A stretch of 11,446 nucleotides of DNA from an uncultured Oscillospiraceae bacterium (GCA_902478455.1 CABSLJ010000074.1:1-11446); one strand, 5' to 3'; positions 1 to 8,398 are shown, counted from the first letter of the stretch. A program made the numbers and translations. Notes: generated by a model not told the origin, from the letters alone.

Positions 1-60
1 TATGGATGCGATCTTGACCGCTTTTTTGGGGTTTTTCACCCCAGTCGAGTCAAAGCTCAT
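1..60 (-). CDS. Start of an unidentified gene downstream of ftsY (5' fragment, 20 codons)
   Basis: An ATG at 60-58 opens a frame that runs off the left edge and reads MSFDSTGVKNPKKAVKIASI. A textbook ribosome binding site, AAAGGAG at 73-67, lies 6 nt upstream, which makes this a real start rather than a chance ORF. The visible stretch is short and rich in lysine; no family can be recognised. In many Firmicutes ylxM and ffh follow ftsY, but these residues do not resemble the usual YlxM start, so the gene is left unnamed. Confidence 0.6.
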   Translation of the reverse strand, partial: MSFDSTGVKNPKKAVKIASI

Positions 61-199
61 AGGGTACTCCTTTCATAACGCAACAATGGGTTGTCATCCG
101 GAACCAGATTTTTTCCGGTTCCATATCAAAAAAGCGCATTCCGGCAGAACGGATCAAAGCGGGATACGCACTTTCTTTCTCCGTAATTTGAGCACTCAC
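50..199 (-). CDS. Possible 49-codon ORF coupled to the ftsY stop (doubtful)
   Basis: A GTG at 199-197 overlaps the ftsY stop codon (GTGA arrangement) and opens a frame of 49 codons ending in TGA at 52-50, which overlaps the start of the next gene by 11 nt. The product would include the stretch MRFFDMEPEKIWFRMTTHCC. Overlap at both ends is typical of coupled operon genes. Against it, no clear ribosome binding site precedes the GTG, third codon positions are much less GC-rich than in ftsY, and no family is recognised. It may be only an untranslated spacer holding a hairpin and the ribosome binding site of the next gene. Confidence 0.25.
   Translation of the reverse strand: MSAQITEKESAYPALIRSAGMRFFDMEPEKIWFRMTTHCCVMKGVPYEL
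100..122 (-). other. Hairpin in the ftsY-downstream spacer
   Basis: Positions 100-107 and 115-122 form an 8-bp stem around a 7-nt A-rich loop. In minus-strand RNA all eight pairs form, one as G-U; in plus-strand RNA that pair is an A-C mismatch, so the structure favours the minus transcript. No U-run follows, so it does not look like an intrinsic terminator. It sits about 40 nt before the start codon of the next gene. Confidence 0.4.
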
Positions 200-1131
200 T
201 CGCCGTCGGCTAGCCTGGACGGATCGTCGAATAGGGCTGCGGCAAATGAGGCGGGGTCGAATTCTTCCAAATCTTCAATCCCCTCGCCCACGCCGATAAA
301 TTTTACGCCCACCTGCAGCTGCCGGCAGATGGAAATGACCACGCCGCCTTTGGCCGTGCCGTCAAGCTTCGTCAGAATAAGCCCCGTTATCTGGGCGGCC
401 TCGGCGAATGCCTCCGCCTGGAGCAGGGCGTTCTGCCCGGTCGTGGAATCCAATACCAAAAGGACCTCGCGCGCCGCCCCGGGCGCTTCCCGGTCGATCA
501 CGCGGAAAATCTTGTTCAGCTCCGCCATCAAATTTTTCTTATTGTGTAGCCGCCCGGCCGTGTCGCAGATGACGATGTCCGCCCCCCGCGCCCGCGCCGC
601 GCCCAAAGCGTCGAAAATGACGGCCGATGGGTCGGATCCTTCCTCATGGCGGATCATTTCGCAGCCGGAACGCTCGGCCCAGATGCCGAGCTGGTCAATC
701 GCGGCCGCACGGAAGGTGTCCGCCGCCGCCAAAAGCACTTTTTTGCCTTCCCTGCGGTAACGGCTTGCCAGCTTGCCGATGGCGGTCGTCTTGCCGACCC
801 CGTTTACGCCGATTACCAAAACGACGGAAGGCGTCGTAGTAAGATGCATGGCAGTGTCGTTGGAAGCTAAAATATCCCGGATGATTTCGCAAAGCGCGTC
901 GCGCACCGCCATCGGATCGGTAATTTTCTCCGCCTTCACGCGCGCGCGCAGCGTTTCTATCATATAGCCTGCCGTCTCCACGCCGATGTCCGCCATAATC
1001 AGTGTTTCCTCAAGCTCGTCAAATAATTCCTCATCCACGCGGGAAAAGGATTTGAACACGTTGTTTACCTTGTCGGAAAAAGCCGCCCTCGTTTTGGACA
1101 GGCCCTCCTTCAGTTTTGCAAAGAATCCCAT
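196..1131 (-). CDS. ftsY: Signal recognition particle receptor FtsY
   Basis: FtsY is the membrane-associated GTPase that docks with Ffh in the signal recognition particle and delivers ribosomes making membrane proteins to SecYEG. The 311-residue product has the N-terminal helical domain (about 1-95) and then the NG GTPase: G1 GVNGVGKTT (108-116), G2 DTFRAAA (138-144), G3 DTAGR (190-194), G4 TKLD (254-257) and G5 GVGE (280-283). It lacks the long acidic domain of E. coli FtsY, as is usual in Firmicutes. The ATG start is supported by AAGGAG at 1142-1137, 5 nt upstream. It follows smc after 72 bp and probably shares its transcript. A weak promoter candidate (TGGACA at 1229-1224, 17-nt spacer, TAAAAC at 1206-1201) overlaps the smc stop codon. 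No clear terminator follows. Confidence 0.97.
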   Translation of the reverse strand: MGFFAKLKEGLSKTRAAFSDKVNNVFKSFSRVDEELFDELEETLIMADIGVETAGYMIETLRARVKAEKITDPMAVRDALCEIIRDILASNDTAMHLTTTPSVVLVIGVNGVGKTTAIGKLASRYRREGKKVLLAAADTFRAAAIDQLGIWAERSGCEMIRHEEGSDPSAVIFDALGAARARGADIVICDTAGRLHNKKNLMAELNKIFRVIDREAPGAAREVLLVLDSTTGQNALLQAEAFAEAAQITGLILTKLDGTAKGGVVISICRQLQVGVKFIGVGEGIEDLEEFDPASFAAALFDDPSRLADGE

Positions 1132-1203
1132 AGCTTCTCCTTACTGTTCCATTTCTCTGTCTTTTATCTGCTCCGGCAGCCCTTTGGGGCAAACCGGTTT
1201 GTT

Positions 1204-4200
1204 TTATTCCGAATAATGCGCTGTGTCCAGCTTCAAAACCACGGAAACGCCGCGGCGCGGCATGGTCACGCCGTAAAGCGTGTCCGCCCGGTCCATCGTC
1301 CCCTGCCGGTGAGTGATGAGAATAAACTGCGTATGCCCGCTGTAGCGCTTTAAATAGGATGCAAACGAGTCTACGTTTACTTCATCCAGCGGCGCGTCGA
1401 TCTCGTCTAAAATGCAGAACGGCGTCGGCTTCATGCGGATGATGGCAAACAGCAGCGCAATCGCAGACAACGCCTTTTCCCCGCCCGACATCAAATTCAG
1501 GTTCGTAAGTTTTTTCCCCGGCGGCTGGACATGGATGACGATGTTGCTCTCGAGTACGTCGGACGTATCTTCCAAAGTGAGCGATGCGCTTCCGCCGCCG
1601 AACAGCTCGCGGAATACGATCCCAAAATTTTCGTTGATTTTGCGGAAACTTTCGGTGAACTGCTCGGTCATAATCTTCTGCATGTCCGCGATCAGCGTAT
1701 GAAGATCCGCCTTGGAGGAAACCAGATCCTCCGCCTGAGCGGACAGAAACTCGAAGCGCTCCTTCGTTTCCTTATATTCCTCGATCGCGCCTACATTGAC
1801 GTTGCCCAGCGACTTGATCGTTTCCCGCATTTGCCGGGCGATTGTCCGGGCTTCCTCGATCCGGATATCCCGCCGCAGGGCGGCCGCGTCTGAATAGCTC
1901 AGCTCATATTCATCCCACAGCTTGGCCGCGGAAGCGTCAAAATCGCTTTGTGCCCGCGCCGTTTTTTCAATCAATGCGTTTTTCTGCTCCGCCAAAACTT
2001 CGCCCGTCTCCCGAAGGGAAGAAAGCTCCCGCTTCAGCGTTTCCACGCCGGAGGAGGCCGTCTCCTTCTGCGCGGAAAATTCCGCTTTTTGCGCCTCCCA
2101 CTTTGCCGTCTCTTCCATCAGGTAAGCGGATTTCTGTACAAGCCCTTCGATCCGGGCCGCCGCAGTCTGGCGCACTTCTTCCTCCCGGACGCAGTCTGCC
2201 TCCTTCGCGGCAATCCGCTCGTTTCGCAGGCGGATCGCAGTCAAGCTCTCCTGCCGCCTGGCTGCGGCGGCTTCCTGATCCTTTTTAAGCTCCGCCGCCC
2301 GAACTGCCAGTTCGTTCCCGCGCCCGGAAAGGGCGCCAATTTCTGCAAGCAAAGCGTCTGCGCCTTCGCCGGACTGGGACAAATCCCCCTCCAGCTCTAA
2401 TTTCCGTGCCGATAAACGCTCTGCCAGCGCGTCCGCAGACGCGGCGCGCGCCGATAATTCCTCTAAATTTTGGCGGATTGCCGCAAGCTCTTTCTTACAA
2501 GAATTCATTGTATCACGAAGGTAATCCGATTGCAAGACGCCGCCGGACAGGACATTCGACTTCGTCCCCAGTTTCAGGCGGATCTGCTCGATACGCGTTT
2601 TCTCCTCCGCCATTTTCCCTTCCAGGGCGGAAATTTCCGCTTCCTTTTCCGTCGCTTCGCGCTGCAGGGCTTCTGCCGCCGCGGAGGCGCGGCGGATCTC
2701 CGCCGCCAGCTTATTCAAATGCACGCCGCCGGACAATACGCCGCCTTTGTTGTTAAGGCTTCCGCCCGTCAGCGAACCGCCGACGTTGCACACGCCGCCG
2801 TCCAGGGTCACAATTTTAAAGCGATAGCCGTACTTCCGGCTGAGCGCGACCGCGCTGTCCATGTTGTCCGCGACCAGAGTCCGGCCGAGCAAATTCTCTA
2901 CGATCGGGCGGTAAATATCGCGCGTTTTCACCAGTTCCGACGCGACAGCGACAGCGCCCGGCTCCTGCTTTGCCCGTTCGAGCTGATCCATGCGGCTCCC
3001 CCGCACTGAGCTGCGCGGCAGGAAGGTGACGCGCCCGGCATGGGTGCGTTTCAAAAATTCGATCGCCGCCTTGGCGGACTCCTCCGTATCTGTGATGATA
3101 TTGCTGACTGCGGCGCCGAGCGCGACTTCGATCGCCGTGACGTATTCCTCCGCCACGGTAATCCCTGCGCCGACGGTATCCTCGATGCCGGAAAGCCGGC
3201 CGGCTTTCTTTTCCTTCAGTACGCTCTGGACGGCTTTGGGGTAGCCCTCGCCCGCCTCGCGCATGTCGGACAACAGCTTATGCTGGGCGCGCGCGTTCTG
3301 CGCCAGGTTCCCTTCCTGCGCCGCCCGTGCGTGGAGCTGGCCGGCCGCATGCCGCGCGGCCTCCGCCGCCTGCTCCATCTGGGCAAGCGCCGCTTCGCCG
3401 TCAGAAAGCTCCTGCGATACCATCTCCATCTGTTTCCGGCAGGCGGCGATTTCCGCCTCCTTCTCTTCGAGGGCGGCCTGCTTTTCCTTCACGGTTTCCG
3501 CAAGCTGTGTCTGCCGCTCCGTAAAATCTGCCCGAAGCAGAGCCGTACTGCCCGCGTCCGCTTTCGCGTCCGAAATTTTATGTACCAGCTCCAGAATCTC
3601 TGCTTTGGCGGCCTCCTGCTTCTGGGTATGCTCTGCGGCCTCGCCTTGGAGCTGTTCCAGCCGGCGGCTCAAGCCGCTCCGCTCCTCTTCCAGCGCCGCC
3701 ACATCTTTTTGAATGGCGGAAAGCGCGGCCTCCGCATCGATGCGCTTTTGCTCCGCTTCCGCTTTCCCGGCCTGATCCGCCGCGATTTCTTCCTTCAGTT
3801 TCTCAAGGTTCGATTCTGCGTGGGCGGCGTTTCCCTGCTCGATCTCTGCCGCCGCGTCCGCTTCCGTGCGCTGGCGCGCGCAGTCTGCGATTCGCTCCGC
3901 CGCCTCTGTGATTTTTTCCTCCCATGCCGCGACGGATGCATAGACCGCGTCCACCGCCGCTTCTTTTTCCGTAATTCCCCGCCGGACGTCCTCCTGCTGG
4001 GCGGACAGTTCTTCCACACGCTTTTTCGCGGCGTTCAGCTTTTCCCGGCTGTCATCGATCAGGCGCAAAAGCAGGTTTACTTCCGCGTCGCGGAGGGCTT
4101 CGCGGCAGGCGAGGTATTGCTTCGCCGTCTCCGCCTGGCGGCAGAGCGGCCCGAGCCGCCCTTCGATCTCGCCTAAAATATCGCCGACGCGCTCCAAATT

Positions 4201-4758
4201 GTCCTCGATCAGCGCCAGCTTGCGTACAGCCTCGTCCCGGCGGTATTTATACTTGCTGATGCCGGCTGCCGATTCAAAAATCGACCGGCGCTCCTCCGGC
4301 TTGGTGGACAGGATATCCTCAATCCTGCCCTGGCCGATCACGCTGTAGCCGCCGCGCCCCAATCCCGTATCCATGAAAAGCTCGTTGATGTCGCGCAGGC
4401 GGCAGGCTTTTTTATTGATGTAATATTCGTTCTCCCCGGATTTAAATACCCGCCGCGTCACCGATACCTCTGGGAAATCAATGGGGAAGGTGTGGTCGGC
4501 GTTGTCCAAAGTCAGCGTCACCTCGGCGAAATTGACCGCCTTGTCCGTCTGCGTCCCCGCAAAGATCAGATCCTCCATTTTGCTGCCGCGGAGAGTGCGG
4601 ACGTTCCCCTCGCCCATGACATAGCGGAGCGCGTCGGAGACGTTGCTCTTCCCACTCCCGTTGGGGCCGACAATCGCCGTCACGCCGTCGTTGAAGGAGA
4701 ATTCTGTTTTTTCTGAAAAGGATTTAAAGCCCTGGACTGTGAGTTTTTTGAGATACAA
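1204..4758 (-). CDS. smc: Chromosome segregation/condensation ATPase SMC
   Basis: SMC forms the ring-shaped condensin that, with ScpA and ScpB, organises and separates replicated chromosomes. The 1184-residue product is of normal length and has the full layout: N-terminal ATPase with Walker A GPNGSGKSN (31-39) and Q-loop GQG (142-144), a long Glu/Ala/Lys/Arg-rich coiled coil (about 170-500), a glycine-rich hinge (about 500-670, containing GGSLTGGSLNNKGG), the returning coil, then the C-terminal half-ATPase with signature LMSGGEKALS (near 1089) and Walker B CILDEIDAPLDE (near 1116). The start is TTG at 4758-4756; GGAGG at 4770-4766 is 7 nt upstream and the product begins MYLKKLTVQGFKSF as the family expects. 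The TAA stop is followed by 20 more in-frame sense codons before a second TAA at 1143-1141. scpA and scpB are not in the window. Confidence 0.98.
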   Translation of the reverse strand: MYLKKLTVQGFKSFSEKTEFSFNDGVTAIVGPNGSGKSNVSDALRYVMGEGNVRTLRGSKMEDLIFAGTQTDKAVNFAEVTLTLDNADHTFPIDFPEVSVTRRVFKSGENEYYINKKACRLRDINELFMDTGLGRGGYSVIGQGRIEDILSTKPEERRSIFESAAGISKYKYRRDEAVRKLALIEDNLERVGDILGEIEGRLGPLCRQAETAKQYLACREALRDAEVNLLLRLIDDSREKLNAAKKRVEELSAQQEDVRRGITEKEAAVDAVYASVAAWEEKITEAAERIADCARQRTEADAAAEIEQGNAAHAESNLEKLKEEIAADQAGKAEAEQKRIDAEAALSAIQKDVAALEEERSGLSRRLEQLQGEAAEHTQKQEAAKAEILELVHKISDAKADAGSTALLRADFTERQTQLAETVKEKQAALEEKEAEIAACRKQMEMVSQELSDGEAALAQMEQAAEAARHAAGQLHARAAQEGNLAQNARAQHKLLSDMREAGEGYPKAVQSVLKEKKAGRLSGIEDTVGAGITVAEEYVTAIEVALGAAVSNIITDTEESAKAAIEFLKRTHAGRVTFLPRSSVRGSRMDQLERAKQEPGAVAVASELVKTRDIYRPIVENLLGRTLVADNMDSAVALSRKYGYRFKIVTLDGGVCNVGGSLTGGSLNNKGGVLSGGVHLNKLAAEIRRASAAAEALQREATEKEAEISALEGKMAEEKTRIEQIRLKLGTKSNVLSGGVLQSDYLRDTMNSCKKELAAIRQNLEELSARAASADALAERLSARKLELEGDLSQSGEGADALLAEIGALSGRGNELAVRAAELKKDQEAAAARRQESLTAIRLRNERIAAKEADCVREEEVRQTAAARIEGLVQKSAYLMEETAKWEAQKAEFSAQKETASSGVETLKRELSSLRETGEVLAEQKNALIEKTARAQSDFDASAAKLWDEYELSYSDAAALRRDIRIEEARTIARQMRETIKSLGNVNVGAIEEYKETKERFEFLSAQAEDLVSSKADLHTLIADMQKIMTEQFTESFRKINENFGIVFRELFGGGSASLTLEDTSDVLESNIVIHVQPPGKKLTNLNLMSGGEKALSAIALLFAIIRMKPTPFCILDEIDAPLDEVNVDSFASYLKRYSGHTQFILITHRQGTMDRADTLYGVTMPRRGVSVVLKLDTAHYSE

Positions 4759-4763
4759 AATTT

Positions 4764-4770
4764 CCCCTCC
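4764..4770 (-). promoter_or_regulatory. Ribosome binding site fixing the TTG start of smc
   Basis: GGAGGGG on the minus strand, with its GGAGG core 7 nt before the TTG at 4758. The nearby ATG at 4772-4770 is out of frame, so TTG is the only start that fits both the site and the conserved SMC N-terminus. Confidence 0.8.
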
Positions 4771-4805
4771 ATTTTCTTCTGCTTCCGCTGTGGTATGAAA
4801 TAAGA

Positions 4806-5834
4806 TTATTTTAACACAAAACCTGCGCCCTTTTCAATCTTTTCCCGGCAAAATGCAGGAGGGACCGCCTCGTCCGGGCAAATCCGCACCGGCTTTCCAA
4901 AGTGCGCTTCCAATTCCAACAGGTTCCGTTTCCGGTTTCCGACCGCGCGGGAAATATCTTTGGGGTTTACCCGGATTTCAACCAGGCCTCCCCGCTCTGT
5001 TCCGCCCCGCTTCATCCGGCCGAGCAAAATATGGCTCTGCACCAATTCTCCAAAGGCGGGGTGGTACGGCCCCGCCGCAACCGCCCCGCCTTCGCAGATT
5101 TCATCTGAGGCCATCAGCCCCATCCGGATCACCGGGATCCGATTTTCCAAAAACATCGTATATAATTCCGCGCACAGCTCCACCGCCTCCCAAAGCCCCT
5201 GCGGTTGGTACTCCCCGGCGCGCCAGCGGCGGTAAAGCTCCGTGTCCCGCAGGACCAGCGTGGGATAAATGCGCGCGCAGTCCGGGCGCAGGGCAATGAG
5301 CGCCTGTGCCGTCCTCCGGCTTTTTTCATCGGTATCTTCCGGCAGACCCGTCATCATCTGCACGCCCAGGCCGACGCCGCTTTGCCGGATCAACTCCGCC
5401 GCACGGATGGAATCCGCGGCGGTATGGCCGCGGCCTGCTGCCTGCAGGACGCCGTCGTCCATCGACTGGACGCCCAGCTCGATCATCGTGACGCCGTATT
5501 GCTTCAAACGCACAAGCCCTTCCTCCGTTATCGCGTCCGGCCGGGTCGAAACCCGGATGCCGTCCAGCTCTCCGCTCTGCCGGAAGGGGTAGGCCGCCTG
5601 CAGGAGCGCCTCCTGCTCCTCCCAGGGGATCGCCGTAAAGCTCCCGCCGAAGAAGGCGGCCTCCGCATACCGGTCCTGCCGCTTCATCGTAGAAAGCGAA
5701 CGTCGGATGAATTCTTCCGCCTCCGTTGGGGAAGGTGCGCGGAGCGAGCCGGTAATTTTTTTCTGGTTGCAGAACGCGCAGTCATGCGGGCAGCCGCGGT
5801 GCGGCACAAAAATCGGGATGTGGTAAGTCCGCAT
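4806..5834 (-). CDS. Elp3-like radical SAM protein of unknown function
   Basis: A 342-residue radical SAM enzyme. The cluster-binding motif CPHDCAFC gives Cys15, Cys19 and Cys22 for a 4Fe-4S cluster that cleaves S-adenosylmethionine. FFGGSFTAIP (61-70), VSTRPDAI (95-102), ELGVQSMDDGVL (119-130) and MTGLPEDT (161-168) fit the Elp3/coproporphyrinogen-oxidase-like branch of the superfamily. The C-terminus resembles the radical SAM C-terminal extension, and the acetyltransferase domain of true Elp3 is absent (true Elp3 is about 200 residues longer). Substrate is unknown; a role in tRNA or other RNA modification is only inference. The frame stays open up to 6068, but that part overlaps rnc. The ATG at 5834, one nucleotide after the rnc stop, gives the usual N-terminus just ahead of the cysteine motif. 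There is no strong ribosome binding site, so translation is probably coupled to rnc. Confidence 0.85.
   Translation of the reverse strand: MRTYHIPIFVPHRGCPHDCAFCNQKKITGSLRAPSPTEAEEFIRRSLSTMKRQDRYAEAAFFGGSFTAIPWEEQEALLQAAYPFRQSGELDGIRVSTRPDAITEEGLVRLKQYGVTMIELGVQSMDDGVLQAAGRGHTAADSIRAAELIRQSGVGLGVQMMTGLPEDTDEKSRRTAQALIALRPDCARIYPTLVLRDTELYRRWRAGEYQPQGLWEAVELCAELYTMFLENRIPVIRMGLMASDEICEGGAVAAGPYHPAFGELVQSHILLGRMKRGGTERGGLVEIRVNPKDISRAVGNRKRNLLELEAHFGKPVRICPDEAVPPAFCREKIEKGAGFVLK
4808..4837 (-). promoter_or_regulatory. Candidate sigma-A promoter for smc-ftsY
   Basis: The minus strand shows TTGAAA (4837-4832), an 18-nt spacer and TAAAAT (4813-4808), five of six matches to each consensus box. It overlaps the last codons of the radical SAM gene and would start transcription near 4801, about 43 nt before the smc start. 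It would let smc and ftsY be expressed apart from the fab genes. It is a sequence match only. Confidence 0.45.
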
Positions 5835-5835
5835 A

Positions 5836-6504
5836 TCAGTTCTGTTTCCGGAGCTGCCGCAGGGCTTCCTTCGCCGCCATCTGCTCCGCTTCCTTTTTGC
5901 TTCGCCCGGTACCCTTCGCCATAGGGCGGTTGTCCATAAAGACGCAGACCCAAAACACCTTGTCGTGGTCGGGCCCTTCTTCAGAGATCGTCTCGTATGT
6001 GATTTTGCCGCTCGTCCCTTTCTGGCTTGCCTCCTGAAGGGCTGTTTTGTAATCCTTGTTGACCTCATGCCCGTGGCGGGTGGATTCGATCAGCGGCACG
6101 ATGAGCTCTAAAAGCCACTCTGCTGCCGCCTCCATGCCGCCGTCCAAAAACATGGCGCCTAAGTGCGCTTCAAAGGCGTCCGCCAGGATGCTGTCGCGGT
6201 CGCGTCCGCCGCTGCACTCCTCGCCGTGCCCCAAATACAGCCGATCCCCCAGGTGAATCTGCCTTGCCAGGCGCGCCAACGCGCTTTCACACACAACCCC
6301 CGCGCGGATCTTTGTAAGCTCCCCTTCCGACAGGTTGGGATAGTTCCGGTACAGGTAATTGCTGACGATGATGCTCAGAACGCTGTCGCCCAAAAATTCG
6401 AGCCGTTCATTGTTCTGTGTGTTCTTGTACCGGTTCTCGTTTCCAAAGGAACTGTGTGTCAAAGCGAGTTTGTACAAATTTTGGTCCTGAAACTGATATT
6501 CCAT
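5836..6504 (-). CDS. rnc: Ribonuclease III
   Basis: RNase III cleaves double-stranded RNA, including the rRNA precursor and structured mRNAs. The 222-residue product has the nuclease domain with signature NERLEFLGDS (32-41; metal and catalytic residues Glu33, Glu36, Asp40) and the second acidic pair Asp109 and Glu112 in DAFEAHLGAMF. A double-stranded-RNA-binding domain follows from about 150, ending with the KKEAEQMAAKEAL helix (203-215). An ATG at 6522 would add six residues, but its nearest GGAG is about 15 nt away. The ATG at 6504 has GGGAG at 6516-6512, 7 nt upstream, and is preferred. The gene is separated from fabF by 189 bp that hold a terminator hairpin and a foldable leader; the radical SAM gene follows after 1 nt. 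Confidence 0.96.
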   Translation of the reverse strand: MEYQFQDQNLYKLALTHSSFGNENRYKNTQNNERLEFLGDSVLSIIVSNYLYRNYPNLSEGELTKIRAGVVCESALARLARQIHLGDRLYLGHGEECSGGRDRDSILADAFEAHLGAMFLDGGMEAAAEWLLELIVPLIESTRHGHEVNKDYKTALQEASQKGTSGKITYETISEEGPDHDKVFWVCVFMDNRPMAKGTGRSKKEAEQMAAKEALRQLRKQN

Positions 6505-6582
6505 CGTTTCTCTCCCTCTCATAATTTTATTTCAAATCTCCGGGCTTTAGGAAGGACTTTCCGCCTGCCGGGCAGCCCCGGT
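6505..6582 (-). promoter_or_regulatory. Structured leader of rnc
   Basis: The rnc leader can fold: CCGGGGCT (6581-6574) pairs with AGCCCGG (6546-6540) with one bulged G, and smaller inverted repeats lie inside (CTGC/GCAG, GGAA/TTCC). The ribosome binding site GGGAG (6516-6512) is outside the stem. In E. coli, RNase III cuts a stem in its own leader to limit expression; the same role here is inference. No convincing promoter was found in this stretch. Confidence 0.35.
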
Positions 6583-6583
6583 T

Positions 6584-6616
6584 AAAATGACAGCCGCGGC
6601 AGAAAGCCGCAGCTGT
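6584..6616 (-). terminator. Intrinsic terminator after fabF
   Basis: On the minus strand ACAGCTGCGGC (6616-6606) and GCCGCGGCTGT (6600-6590) form an 11-bp stem with a 5-nt loop, followed by CATTTT down to 6584. One pair is U-G in the minus transcript and an A-C mismatch in the plus transcript, so the hairpin is built for minus-strand RNA. The U-run is short (4), so readthrough into rnc is possible. A smaller UUCG-capped hairpin (6646-6633) with a following TTTT lies just upstream. The rest of the 6617-6693 stretch is AT-rich and holds no recognisable gene. Confidence 0.65.
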
Positions 6617-6693
6617 ACCACTAACCGTCCAAAATGCCGAAGCACCGGGATTTTACTTCTTATTTTCTTTACGGATCCGGCCCTCCGCCGTCC

Positions 6694-7929
<1,236 letters not shown>

Positions 7930-8112
7930 AATTTCCTCCCAAAATAATCTCGCTGTCTGCCACTCCGGCTTCCCATATCCGGAGCTTCCTGAATCAAAAA
8001 AACTGAAATCAATGTATGTAAAACCGCACCGCTTACAGATGCGGAAAATAAAATCCAAATGTGGTTTGAAAACGGGTTCCCCGAAAAACCAGGATGTTCC
8101 CCATAAGTGAAT
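7930..8112 (-). promoter_or_regulatory. AT-rich gene-free region upstream of fabF
   Basis: About 180 bp with no credible gene, visibly richer in A and T than the flanking genes. It contains the fabF ribosome binding site, a perfect 6-bp inverted repeat CTCCGG/CCGGAG (7963-7968 and 7979-7984), and a 5-bp stem CCGCA/TGCGG (8024-8028 and 8040-8044) flanked by U-runs on the minus transcript. Repeated TTGATT-like runs occur near 8000 and 8010. Promoter boxes are weak, and no FapR- or FabT-type palindrome was found. It is likely the leader or promoter region of fabF; its exact role cannot be read from the sequence. Confidence 0.4.
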
Positions 8113-8148
8113 GAAACCCCTGCCCGCAAACAAAACCGCAGGCAGGGG
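8113..8148 (-). terminator. Terminator or attenuator between acpP and fabF
   Basis: On the minus strand CCCCTGCCTGC (8148-8138) and GCGGGCAGGGG (8127-8117) form an 11-bp stem, including one U-G pair, around a 10-nt loop, followed by TTTCATT. It begins 6 nt after the acpP stop codon. The stem is strong, but the U-run is broken by a C, so partial termination is likely. That would leave more acpP than fabF message. Confidence 0.6.
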
Positions 8149-8154
8149 ACCCTC

Positions 8155-8382
8155 TCACGAGTTTTCCTTGATATAGTTTACCGCGTTTCCTACCGTAACG
8201 ATCTTCTCTGCATCCTCATCCGGAATTTCAATATCGAATTCCTCTTCGAGTGCCATGATTAATTCTACGATATCAAGCGAATCCGCGCCCAAATCGTCTA
8301 TGAAAGACGCATCCATGGTTACGTCGTCCTCCTCGACTCCGAGCTGATCGACGATGATGCTGATTACCTTTTCTTCAATCAC
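8155..8382 (-). CDS. acpP: Acyl carrier protein
   Basis: ACP carries growing acyl chains on a phosphopantetheine arm through all steps of fatty acid synthesis. The product is 75 residues, very acidic, with attachment Ser35 in the DSL motif (GADSLDIVEL) and the four-helix pattern of the family. The frame also opens at a GTG at 8391, but that codon overlaps the ribosome binding site AAAGGAGG (8398-8391). The GTG at 8382 has 8-nt spacing and gives the usual MIEEKVISIIVDQLGV start. fabG ends 35 nt upstream. A near-consensus promoter just before the gene and a hairpin just after make it a likely independent, highly expressed unit. Confidence 0.97.
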   Translation of the reverse strand: MIEEKVISIIVDQLGVEEDDVTMDASFIDDLGADSLDIVELIMALEEEFDIEIPDEDAEKIVTVGNAVNYIKENS

Positions 8383-8390
8383 AAATCTCA

Positions 8391-8398
8391 CCTCCTTT
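8391..8398 (-). promoter_or_regulatory. Ribosome binding site that decides the acpP start
   Basis: AAAGGAGG on the minus strand. Its end coincides with the upstream GTG at 8391, which therefore cannot be the start; the GTG at 8382 lies 8 nt downstream, the usual distance. Confidence 0.8.

Noticed and set aside
3040..4176. 378-codon plus-strand frame antisense to smc
   Set aside because: It lies wholly within smc, has no family features, and is the expected open antisense frame of a GC-rich coiled-coil gene. The same holds for long plus-strand frames opposite ftsY (2-760), fabF (6634-7479), the radical SAM gene (5205-5924), fabD (9223-10161) and fabK (10092-10745).
5161..5166. Perfect TATAAT on the plus strand inside the radical SAM gene
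   Set aside because: No acceptable -35 box lies 16-18 nt upstream, and no plus-strand gene follows.
5835..6068. Longer start for the radical SAM gene
   Set aside because: The added 78 residues lie in another frame of rnc, are Arg-rich and low in family-like features; the start at 5834 matches the family.
7930..8133. N-terminal extension of fabF to a TTG at 8133, encoding a CKRCG motif that hints at a zinc ribbon
   Set aside because: The start lies inside the terminator hairpin and has no ribosome binding site. The family N-terminus and a perfect GGGAGG place the start at 7929, and a lone CxxC is not enough to claim a domain.
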